Below, piece after piece: positions 1 through 9,947 of a stretch of 64,000 nt of DNA; position 1 is the first letter of the stretch, and each line of letters opens with the position of its first letter. This DNA is from Sanguinoderma infundibulare (taxonomy: Eukaryota > Basidiomycota > Agaricomycetes > Polyporales > Polyporaceae), in NCBI GenBank assembly GCA_032821775.1, contig JAVLRN010000001.1:4526001-4590000 (forward strand). The letters run 5' to 3'. The translations under genes and the position numbers were made by a program. Below the pieces are notes generated by a model. That model was given only the letters and a program-made list of their open reading frames with translations, was not told the DNA's origin and searched no databases.

Positions 1-76
1 CCCTCACCTCCGCCGTACCATTTCAAGCTGTGTTTGTGATAGACCGCATGTTGCTCACCGTTCTCTGTTCGGATAG

Positions 77-2154
77 AGTTCCAGCTGCTGCACACACCCG
101 CTGCGTTCCACAAGGAACGAATAGCGTGGCGGCTCGTTATCTACCTTAACCTCGTCCGCTCCATCCGCCGGTGAGTCCCCTTCGTGGATGCTGACCCGTG
201 CTGGTCCATGCTGATCGTCTTCCCGTAAAATGTTGCAGTATCCTCGAGGCTATCGCCCCGGAAGACAACAATGCCCTCGACGAGGACGACTACTTCGGGG
301 ACAGCACCGAGACCGCATCGATTATCATCTCGGGCGCCGATCGCCCGTCCTCGTTCGCGAACCAGCAGCCCAACTACGAGTCGTACCGCCGCCGCCTCGC
401 GCCGCTCATGGACCTCGAACAGCGCCTCATCGGCGTCCTCTCCGACCCGGAGGAGAGCGACAGGGAGGCGACCCACCTTCCGGGGAGCTACCCGCACGGG
501 CACGGACACGCTCACGCGTCCTCGTCGCCATCGCTCATGACCCCCTCGACATCCACTTCGTCCGGGTCGACGACGACGTCCTTCTCGACCTTCGCCCACT
601 CCCACTCCCACTCCCACTCCCATTCCCTGTCTCACGCCCACTCCTCCACTCACCTGTCCGAGCGCCCGCCTCCGATTGCCATCCCTACAGCATCTGCGGC
701 CGGTCCCTCACGTCCGCACCCAGGACAAGGGCAGACGTCGCCCCGCTCCCCAACGTCCGCCGCGGCCTCACAGCCGACGCACGAGCTCGCGCTCCGGACG
801 GGCTCCAAGTGGCGGGAGCGGTTCGCGTTGGGCAAGATCCAGGGCGGGAGCCCGAAGAGCGCGCACTCGGGCGAGCTCGAGGGCTGGTGGGAGGACCCGA
901 CGGATCCGGTACACGTCCTGAACAGGTGCGCGCCGACGATGACGGAGCTGTGGCGGGACGGTAAGGTGCGGCAGCGACTAGCGGGAAAGGGGATTAGGTT
1001 GGAGGAGAGCAGCGGGTTGTGAGTCGGATCGTCTTTTTTCTGCGGGTGGGCACGGTGCTAACGGATGAACTTTTTTTGCGGGTGAAGCTACTTGGACGAG
1101 ATCGATCGGATAACGGCCAAGATGTACTTTCCGACCGACGGTGAGTTTTGGCTTTATTCGCGCATATAGCCATGGTCTTATACTGTCGGCGGGTTTGAAC
1201 AGACGACGTGCTGAAGGCGCGGCTGAAGACGACGGGGGTCGTGGAGCACAAGTTCACGCTGGCGAAGGACACCGAGTTCCGCGGCGTCCAGTGGGTGATA
1301 TACGACGTCGGCGGCGCGCGAAATCAACGGCAGGCCTGGGCGCCATACTTTGACGACGGTGAGTAGCGTGTCGAGGGCGGACTTGTGCTCAGGGAAGCTG
1401 ACGACAGACCCGACAGTCAACGCCATTATTTTTCTCGCACCCATCAGCGTGTTCGACCAGCAGCTGGCGGAGGTGCGTGCCTGTTCAGGTTCAGGTTCAC
1501 CCGCTAGGAACCGGAACCGCAACGCGGCGGCTGACTGTCGGTTTTTTTCGATCCAGGACCCGAAAGTGAACCGATTGGAGGACTCGTTCATGCTGTGGAA
1601 GTCGGTGATCGAGAGCAGGCTGCTGGCGCACGTGAACATTGTGCTGTTCCTGAACAAGTGCGACCTGTTGAGGAAGAAGCTCGGGAGCGGTGTGCGGCTG
1701 AGCCGCTACATGCCGGCGTACAACCGGCCGAACGACTACGACACTGTATCGCAGTGTACGTCCTTTGCTCGCTTTCGGGTGCCGGACGGACACGGGCACT
1801 GACGTGAGTTTCGCTATACAGACTTCCGGAGCCGATTTGGCGCGATGCACCAACAGCTGTCGCCGGATAAGTCTAGAGAATTGTTCAGTGAGTCGCTTTC
1901 TTCGTCTAAGAAAACGAGACGGAGGTTTTGACATCGTTAATTGCGACAGTCCACTTGACGTCTGTCACCGATACCCCCAAGACGCATACGATAATATCCA
2001 ACGGTGCGTTCCCTTCTCCCCCCTCCCCTTTCGCGCTGTCGCCACCTTCCCGGACTCTACGTCGCATCCACACGCAACTGACCGTCTGCATGCTCCGACG
2101 ACAGTGCGGGACATCATCCTCACCGCGAACCTAAAGTCGTCTTCATTGATGTGA
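77..2154 (+). CDS. Atypical G-protein alpha subunit (5' end outside window)
   Basis: Heterotrimeric G-protein alpha subunit acting at the plasma membrane in receptor signalling. Nine visible exons join in phase: 77-170, 239-1018, 1088-1140, 1203-1358, 1417-1472, 1557-1755, 1822-1887, 1950-2003, 2105-2154. The P-loop exon must lie upstream of the window. Seen: the switch I stretch LKARLKTTGVVE with its arginine, switch II DVGGARNQRQAW, and the guanine-binding motif FLNKCD; the TCAT loop appears as LTSVTDT. Oddities: the catalytic glutamine of the usual DVGGQR is alanine (codon GCG); the long second exon carries a large Ser/Pro/His-rich insertion with a run of His-Ser dipeptides (about 590-650); the tail ends ANLKSSSLM without the usual cysteine. 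From family knowledge, loss of this Gln impairs GTP hydrolysis. Splice sites were assigned by eye. Confidence 0.88.
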
Positions 2155-3944
2155 AGAGCGGACGACCAGACAACGACAAGAAACGCCGGCGTGCTACTTC
2201 TTCTCCTTCTATAGTATCGATATCTTGGGTCAAGGATCCGGAGTGGCTTACAGGAACATAGGATTGTATAATCATATCAACGTAGGTTGGCAGACTCGTC
2301 TTATTTTCTATCTGGTCCACCATCTCCTCCCAAACCCCGCGCTTTTCGTTCCCCTTCCCCTTTTCGTTCCCCTTCCCCTTTTCATTTCCCTCCCACCCTC
2401 CCTCCGTTCCGGTCCCCCGCCGCGCCCGCCGTTTTCTCCGTGTATATCGGCGAACGCTCACTTAGCCTCTTCTTTCTTGGCTTCTAGCCGTCAGGACCGC
2501 AGCCAAGACGGACGACAACGTCACGCGCACGCACACGCCGAATCTGGATTCTGTACTCTAATTTTTTGTCATAGTATCCCCACCTTTCCTTCCCTGCTCC
2601 ACGATTGCTTCCCCGTCCCGTCCGCTGGCCGTGCGACTTGTTGCCGCGCTGCAGTCGGATCTCTCCCCTTTCAGCTCTCTTCCTCTGTCATCTGTCATCA
2701 TGTCATCTGGATCGTGCATAGTATATAGCTGCTTTGAATGTGCTGCCGTTATTTGACTCACTGTCTACCTATCGCCTTCGTTTGTTCTGGATTCTGATCT
2801 GTTTGAATTCGTCCCTTCTCTCTCCCTGAATCTCCAATGCTGCAATGTCATTCATTACCCAATCTCCGTATATACAGACGCCAAAAATTCGGATCTCTCG
2901 CTGCTTGTAATCTCTCGAGTCTCCATCGCTCCATCCAACTATGATCTCTCGCTGCACCCCATCCCATCATCGATGTTCGTCTTTCTGTTCTGCCCGCTCT
3001 TCGACCGTGTGTAGTCTACATGCTCTTACCCGCACGCTTCGTGTTCTTCTCTCTTTCCGACGTCGTCCGCTGTAATCTTACGCTCGAGCTCTCCCTTCGT
3101 TCGAATTCGTTCTCCGGATATCAACCCGTCTGCGTTCCCCCTCCAAAGGACCAAGCCATACGTCACTGCGGTGTCGCTCCTGGATGGTTTGTCTTTCTCG
3201 GTGGCTGTATCATTGTATGTTAGCAGTCGCTCTGTCAATCATCATCAACGCGAACTTCCGCGGCCCTTTCCCCGTTCCCCCGTTCCATTCTTGATATATG
3301 ATATCTCGAAAGCGCAACCTGCCTGCAGGGCTATGCTGGGCGCTAAGAGGCTATGCAGGGTTTCGCCGGATCCGACGATGAACTGTAAGACTCTGTAGGA
3401 ATTAGCCGTGAACGATGAAGTCCGGCAGGAGACGCGCGTGTACGACAAATCATTGTAGAGTGCTGTAATGCTGCCAACGGGTGCTAGAAATGATTAGAGA
3501 GCAATATAGCTGTGCCTACGGATACCGTAAATCACTGCAAAGTAATGCAATTCATCCTCTGCGTGCGGCCAATTATTGCAGAGCAACACGGCAGGTATAG
3601 CCCAGAAGAAATCCTTCGCAGATATTTAGTACAGTAGGACCCGGGCGCAGAAGAGTGCCAGTGGACACGGTCACATGACCAGGCTGTCCCCATACGCGCG
3701 GAAGCATCTGATTCTCTCTCTCTCCCCAATGACATGCACCCTCGACTTCCCCATAAAACGACCCTCGCGCTCCCCATCAATCTCAGACTTGCTCCTTGAC
3801 CTCTTACATCGACAATCTCTCCGTCCTCCAAAGAAAATATCCCTTTCCATGGCGGGCCCGTCCATTGCGCCTCTCCCGACGCGTTCTCTGTACCATCTGA
3901 ACACCGCCCACGCGTTCCACAGTGACACGAGCTTCAAACTCAAT
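2155..3944. other. Intergenic, no gene recognised
   Basis: No ORF here reads like a protein. The early part has a CT-rich stretch (about 2335-2405) with a twofold copy of a TTTTCGTTCCCCTTCCCC-type motif, which may be the 3' region of the G-alpha gene. About 3390-3610 holds short degenerate repeats with TGTAG and GTAATG cores, similar on the opposite strand to motifs at 5800-5985. Confidence 0.5.
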
Positions 3945-5336
3945 ATGGACTCACAGCCTGCTTCCAAGAAGCGCAAGATTTTCCCATCCGGTCCCACAAA
4001 CTCTCTGCCAAATCAATCCTCATTCGCAGACGTCAAGGAGGATGCTGGTGAATCAAGAGGTACGTGTCTCGTTCTCTGCTCCTTCGCTTGCCGTCCCAAA
4101 CAGTGAGGGCAGGGCGGAGGATGGGTAGGGTGAGGGTGAGGCCAAGGGCGGGGCGGCGGATGGGCAGGATGAGGAAGAGGACGAGGACGCGTCCATCCAG
4201 CTCCTTCGCAGGCTGGATCACAAAGCCAAGTGAGTCATCCAATGCCAGCTACCGTATAAATGGCTGTATGCGCGCATATAGTGAGGTTACCCAGGCGTAC
4301 CTCGGGTACGAGAAGATATATCAGGATGCCCGCATTCTCGGCCGCCAAATGACCGAGTTCAGCGATGTATCTCGCGTCCTCCCCGACGGCGCACCGCTGA
4401 GGCGCATGGATGCCACCCGACCCTTCGCCCAACCTGCTCTTTCCTCTCCCACTCCTTCTGCCCTACCACTTCGACCCGTGTCGGCGCAGGCCATCCAGCG
4501 TCTCTTCCGTGCTTCGCTCGCGAAGTTGCGTCTTTCCGTCAATCCGAAGGACCTTTCTTTCGGCTCCATCCCTCCCACGCGCACAGTTGGTGTCGAGCTA
4601 ACTGTTTGTTAGATGCGCAACCTTGTCTGCTCCCAGCCTGGATGGGCAGCGGCTGACGGTCAATTTTGGCACGGCAGGGAGTTCGCACGAAGTGTATTCG
4701 AGGCTGCGTTCGAGTCGCCGACGTGGGAGGAGGAGCTCCTCGACTGGTGGACATGGTAAGTAAATTCCCGCTTTCCTAATCCAGTTCAACTAAGACGACC
4801 ATCTCGACAACCAGCCTGGTCTTCGGCACAGGAGGTGCGGAGCCGGTCGAGCTCCAGGTCCTGCGAGGGAACACTGCGCTTGCGCTCTTCAAGAGGATCA
4901 GCGAGTGCGCCATGGCGCGCAAGGCGGCCGTGTGCGCGCGCGCTGAAGAAGAGGTCTGCTCGCCCCTCGAACGACGCGTGTGGCACGGAGAACGACGATG
5001 GCAACCGCACTGGTCACGGTGCAACCAAGAGCGTCGGCGAGGATGGCTGGAACAACAATGGTGAGGACAGCACGAACGTCAACAGCGGCGAGGACAACGG
5101 TGGCTCGGAGGGCACAAACGACAACAACGGCGAGGACGGCACAGACACCCACGGTGACGAGGAAAGCGCGACCGGGAGCGGCGCGGGAGGTACCAAGTGC
5201 AAGGGGCCGGACACCAAGGCCGCGGCCTCCGCCCTACGCCCAGGAAGAAGCAGCAAGACAATGAGCTGGCTGCGGACACCGAGCACCCTAAGAACACCGC
5301 GTGCGAGGACGTGGATGAGATGTATTCCAAATAGAG
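3945..5336 (+). pseudogene. Hypothetical basidiomycete protein (DUF6698-like?), possibly decayed
   Basis: A coding-like chain begins at ATG 3945 with a lysine-rich stretch (SKKRKIF, nuclear-signal-like) and a clean GTACGT donor at 4060. An acidic exon follows (GQDEEEDEDASIQLL), ending at a GTGAGT near 4210. An exon from 4282 continues in phase (YEKIYQDARILGRQMTEF). A later exon pair reads FARSVFEAAFESPTWEEELLDWW, then CLVFG after an intron at about 4756-4815. The tail is a low-complexity Asn/Gly/Glu/Asp stretch with repeated NNGED (about 5030-5170). From memory, LLDWW..VFG resembles the end of DUF6698 proteins; this is weak. The acidic exon has an in-frame TAG at 4126-4128 and does not join the first exon in phase, so the gene is broken or misread. 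No start-to-stop model was found. Confidence 0.35.
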
Positions 5337-6735
5337 TATGCACACCTGTCTTCGCAGCTACCCTTCCTGATCTCGCTGACCTCGCGCTGCGTTCAGGTCC
5401 TCCACGGTGACCTCCTTACTTCAGCAGTACAGAGGATCTCGTTGAACGCTTCAACCTCCTCCCTGGCTACGCTGTCTGCTCACTGCCTTGATGGCTCTCT
5501 CTGTTCTGCTCGCCTGTTCTCATGCTGGCTGTCGATTCGCAAGCACCTCGGTCTCTGTTTGTCTCGCGACGCTCTCACGCTGTCTTGCTGGTGATGTCTA
5601 CGGTCCACAAATCGCGCGCTCGCGTGCGCTCTCTTTTCGTAACAGATGCTGTAATGTATTGTTGCTCCGCCCGCCAAAATTGATGATTTTGACCGCTATT
5701 AAATTCCGTGTGCGTTGCATGGTCGTGGGCGAGTAACAGAGCAATGCCTGCCGGGGAGCCCACTATACAGCAACTACAGCCATTCACCGTACACTACCAT
5801 ATGCCGCGGGACTATTGTAGTCCTCTACAATATCTCCCCATCAGTCCTACATAGCACTACAATATCTCCCATTGGTCCTACAGAGCATTATACGGCCCGC
5901 GCACCTATCCGACAGGCCACTACAGTATTTCCCCTGGCTCCGGTGAAATCCTACAGGGCCCTGGAGCACGCTCAGAGATAACTGTAGGGTATCGGCGTGT
6001 CCGCCAGAAGGCTGCAGAGCCAGAAGCTGAATTGCATCATGTCGTGAGCACCTACGAACCACTACGACGTCTACAGAGCTATACGGATTATTACAGGTCT
6101 TTGTAAACCTCAAACCCGGTTTGCTGATGAAAGCATGTGTCGTTCGCTCCGCGAGCCGCGAGCGCACCGCACGCCTGGTTCAGTTCTCGAGCGTAGTCGG
6201 GGTCTGACTCCGAAAATTGGATCTCAGTGAAATGATGGTTGATGGTCACCACGGTCGCGATCTTCGCGAGCTTGAAGGGCAGAATAGGGCAGAATGGGCC
6301 GATCGCACATCACTCATCACTCATCGCGCATCGGGGTATCGCATCCATAACTTTCGTCACACACATGTACGTCTGTGGCGGACTTGTTTGGTAGGCACAT
6401 CAATCACCGCACGCCCGGCCAGCCGCGCGTATCGGTACGGTATCCTTGTTCTTGTCCTTGTTCTTCTTCACGTTCCGCGGGGATGGCAGGACAGACCCGG
6501 ACAGACACGATACTACTAGCAAGCGGGCTTCCATTTTGATAGAGATGGTAGTAGATGAGAGAAGCTGCAGCGGACGGCGGCATTAGCAAGATACGGTGCT
6601 TGTTATTGTACTCTGTCTTAAATGTTGAAACCCACAGGGTACACATACATAGGCGCCGTGATGGTTCGAAGCCCCCGGAGGGGGGGCATTACGTCTACAG
6701 ACTATTGCTGCCAGTGCTGGGGCTTCTCCGCTCGT
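5337..6735. other. Intergenic, no gene recognised
   Basis: No convincing ORF. The region separates the hypothetical gene (+) from the convergent transporter gene (-) and contains the short repeat cluster listed at 5800-5985. Confidence 0.5.
5800..5985. repeat. Degenerate short tandem repeat
   Basis: The motif CTACAATATCTCCC and variants (CTACAGTATTTCCC, and CCTACAGAGCATTATA between them) recur every 30-45 bp. Copies are imperfect, so this is an old array. Similar CACTCTACAAT-type motifs occur in reverse orientation at 3390-3610, on the other side of the hypothetical gene. Confidence 0.45.
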
Positions 6736-9487
6736 TTAGGGCCCGGCCGGAAACTCGGACGCCGGGAGGTCTCCTTGGAAGAGGCGGGGATGGCGGGCGA
6801 TCTGTGCGGAGTGGAGGCAGAGTCGAGTCAATTTTCAGCCTCGATATACCGGTCTCCTCGAAATACAAAGACGTTGGGGTCGAACGGAGCACACACTCAC
6901 AAACGACCGCACGCGCTTCCCGTACAAGTACATCGGGACGGACGCGAGCCAGCAGAACGCTTGACAGCCGCCCAGGATGAGGAGGGACGCCTTGACACCG
7001 TGCGAGAGGATGATGCCGTTGGCGAAGAAGGTGGACGCGTAGAGGACCATGTTCTTCGCAAAGTTGCTCACGGACAGGATGTGCAGCGCGTTCGCGCGGT
7101 GCGTGTCGAGCAGGTAGGTGACTGCGGCCGAGCCGGAGACGACCATGCTGAAGTTGAGCATCCTGTGCCCGGTCAGAACGGACGTCAGGTGGGTTGCGCG
7201 CGGAATTTGAGATTTTCAAATTGCCAGAGGTGAGGGAGAGGCGAGGAACGGTGGCGGTGGAGCCGGCGTTGGACGACACCAGGTAGAAGAAGGAGTCCGA
7301 CGGTTGAGAGAGGCATACTTGTGGACGGGAGAAGGATGGGACGTACGTGATGCATGCGACGGCTCCAATCCATGGCATGTGGTTGTCCGTCCCGACGGCC
7401 CAGCCGACGTAGCCGAAGACGCCGAAGAGCATGCCGAGCATGAAGACGAGTCTGTACTCGGGCTCGTAGATCCCGCGGTTTCGTTGGGACATCCAGACTA
7501 TGCCCCAGTCGTTGAGGGGACCTGTGACGAGCATCGCGAGGACGATCCCGACGATGCCACCGAGGTTTGTCAGACCCTGGTGTACAACGGGAAGTAGATG
7601 AGAGGAGGACGTTATCGCGCATACGCGAAGACGCACGATCTGGGCTGCATTGAAGTTGTATTCGATGGTGAAGATCGTCGACGAGCACAGCGGGACGAGG
7701 CCTATCTCCGAGGCGTCAGTGCCCCGGATTCCGCGGAAAGCAGGAGCGGAACATGTCGGGACGCACTCAACCACACGGTCTGCATTGCGTAGCTCAGAAA
7801 CACGAACCACGTCTGCGAGTACAGCACCAAAATTAAACGAGGTAAATGGGCTGTCAGAAGCGAGTTGATTGGTCAATGATACGCACCACAGGCGACAGGA
7901 TGAACGGGAGAGGCCGCATGAAAATCTTCCACATGCTTTCATCGGAAAAGGTTCCATTGTAGATCCTCAGCTGGGAGAGGAAGGTGGGCGGCGTCGGAGC
8001 TGAGAGGTTGCGGTCACCATTCTCCACGTTCACGTTCGCGCCCGGGGTTTCCGACCGCCTGGGCGGCGTCTTCTCGATGCTGTCCTCGTCGCTGGCGTTC
8101 TCCGCTTTGTTGGGTTTGGGATGTGTTGGAGCTGCTTCGCGATGATATGTTGTCTGAAATTTGTCTGATGATGATCTGAGTTGTTGACGGGACGTGTAGG
8201 CCACTGACCTCAGGGACGAAGAAGAATACTCCGATAAAGGAAAGCCCGCAAGCGATAGAGACAAACCAAAACCCGAGTTGCCATGAGAGATTTTGGATGA
8301 CGTAGCTGTAGATCAATGGTCCCCTGTATCCTCCAGGTTAGCGCGTGATTCGCCACAGAACACAGTCTCTGAACAGCGTCGCACAAGGTTATACCTGCCA
8401 TCAAGGAGAAGTTCCATATCACCGAACGCGAGCCACGCTCGTGTACGCTTTGAGACTTGGTGTCAGCCCACGCTCCGAACGTTTCAAGGATACCTCGATC
8501 GCTTACAAGTATATGTGCTCGAGCGTGGTCGCGACAAGGCTGAATGGAAATCAGTATGTTTGAGTAAGAGCCGTTTGATACACACTCGGAAGCGAAGCGC
8601 GGCACGTACCATTGTGGCGCAGCCATTCCAAACCCTTGGAATATACGCGCACCTCGAATGGAAGCCAGGTCAGGGCTCAGGGCATTCCAGATACACGAGA
8701 TGAACATCTTGCGCCATTCAGCAACGAAACACGCGCTGGCAGATGATGGTGTACCAACGCACCAGGAATGTGGACAGAAGGAAAACTATCCGATGTCCGT
8801 ACTTGACAGCCAGGGTGTTTTGCACGAGCCTGTGTCACGATAGAGCTTTGGCATCAGGCACCTCGTTTGACAAGATAGAAACATAGAAACATGCATGAAG
8901 ATACCGAGCCCGAGGAGGAGGGCACCGAAGGACGACGTGATCTCGTCCACGGAGACGTGGAACTGCGTCGCGAGTAGCACGTATCCGGCGCTGGCGACGG
9001 GCGATAGGACTCCGGCCAGACTGGTTGCGAAGATTCTGTGGGGGCACGATGTCGACAGCGGAGTCAGGATGAGAGGCACGTGGGCACGCTGGACGTCGAC
9101 TTAAAGATGGAAGACTAAGCACGCACAATGTCCAGAAGCACGCCTCTTTCTTCCACCTCGGCCAATTTAAGCTAGACGATGTTCTCGAAGGTGAACAGAC
9201 GCAATATTGTCAATGAGTGAGATATGGACGGGACGTACGGATCGCGAGGGTCGTCAGAAGGCTGAGGGATGAGCACGACGTGCGAGTAGCTGCCGGTGCC
9301 GCGCCTGAGCTCCTTCGCTTCGTCTATCGTGACTTGGTGCCCGTGAACGTTTCCACGGTCCGATAGCAGACCCGTCCCCGGAACGTTTACGAGCTTGTGG
9401 TCTTCTGCGTTTTCAGAATGAAGTCATGAAGTCACAGTCAACGGGAGGGTGAGTAGATCATCACCTACCAAGGATCCCGAAAACCAT
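6736..9487 (-). CDS. MFS transporter, copy A (HOL1/DHA1-like)
   Basis: Membrane transporter of the major facilitator superfamily, predicted 560 aa. Fifteen exons join in phase: start 9487; exons 9469-9487, 9239-9404, 9127-9171, 8895-9035, 8763-8829, 8610-8707, 8507-8539, 8385-8447, 8209-8323, 7887-8153, 7767-7812, 7637-7701, 7347-7576, 6901-7162, 6736-6801. The N-terminal cytosolic stretch ends SDDPRDPLNWPRWKK, typical of fungal MFS proteins of the HOL1-like group. The loop 2-3 motif is degenerate (NTLAVKYGHR), RIFQGFG follows, and a charged central loop lies between helices 6 and 7. The C-terminus ends IARHPRLFQGDLPASEF. Substrate cannot be read; drugs, cations or polyamines are known for the group. 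The acceptor of the intron below exon 13 lies 184 nt away, against 57 nt in copy B. Intron 8830-8894 appears to use a GC donor. Confidence 0.9.
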
Positions 9488-9548
9488 GGCGCTCAAGGTG
9501 AGACGAACGTGAGCCGAAGGGGCATAGTGCCGCTCTTTTGTTGCGGTA

Positions 9549-9556
9549 CTATATAG
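9549..9556 (-). promoter_or_regulatory. TATA box candidate of MFS copy A
   Basis: CTATATAG lies about 60 bp upstream of the copy A start codon, a plausible core-promoter position. Copy B has only a weaker TATTTAG about 85 bp upstream of its ATG (near 12,480). Confidence 0.45.
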
Positions 9557-9947
9557 GAAGGCGCAGAGAGGTCACGTATATCAGACTGCGGGCATGGCAC
9601 CTCGATATCTTGGCACCCGTGGGGCGGCGGAGACACGAAGGAGCAGCCCGAGGGTCAAGTGACCACCTTTGCCTCCGAAAGGGCTATAGAAAACAGTACG
9701 TCTCTCTCATGCAAGTAAATCATGGGAGCGGTCGGGGGTGTGATAGGACCTGCCAGAAAGACGCCACGTTAACAGTAGGCCGTTCAGGGCCCGCACCGTC
9801 CTGTGAACAATCCCGAAAATAGCGCGCAGTTTGCGTAGAGAGCCGAAATCCCGTGGTACGCTTCCATGCAGGAGATGATGAGCATAGGTATTGGGACAGT
9901 ACGAGTACATCCGTCTTGCTGTGGGCTGGCAGCATACAGCACCGCGC

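Noticed and set aside
590..650. His-Ser repeat as a CRISPR-like or regulatory repeat
   Set aside because: It is a simple CCCACT hexamer run in frame within the G-alpha exon.
6655..6685. GGTTCGAAGCC resembling a tRNA T-loop
   Set aside because: The flanks do not form the T, anticodon or acceptor stems.
6695..7957. 420-codon minus-strand ORF as a separate protein
   Set aside because: It runs across several introns and in wrong frames of MFS copy A; the exon pattern conserved with copy B is decisive.
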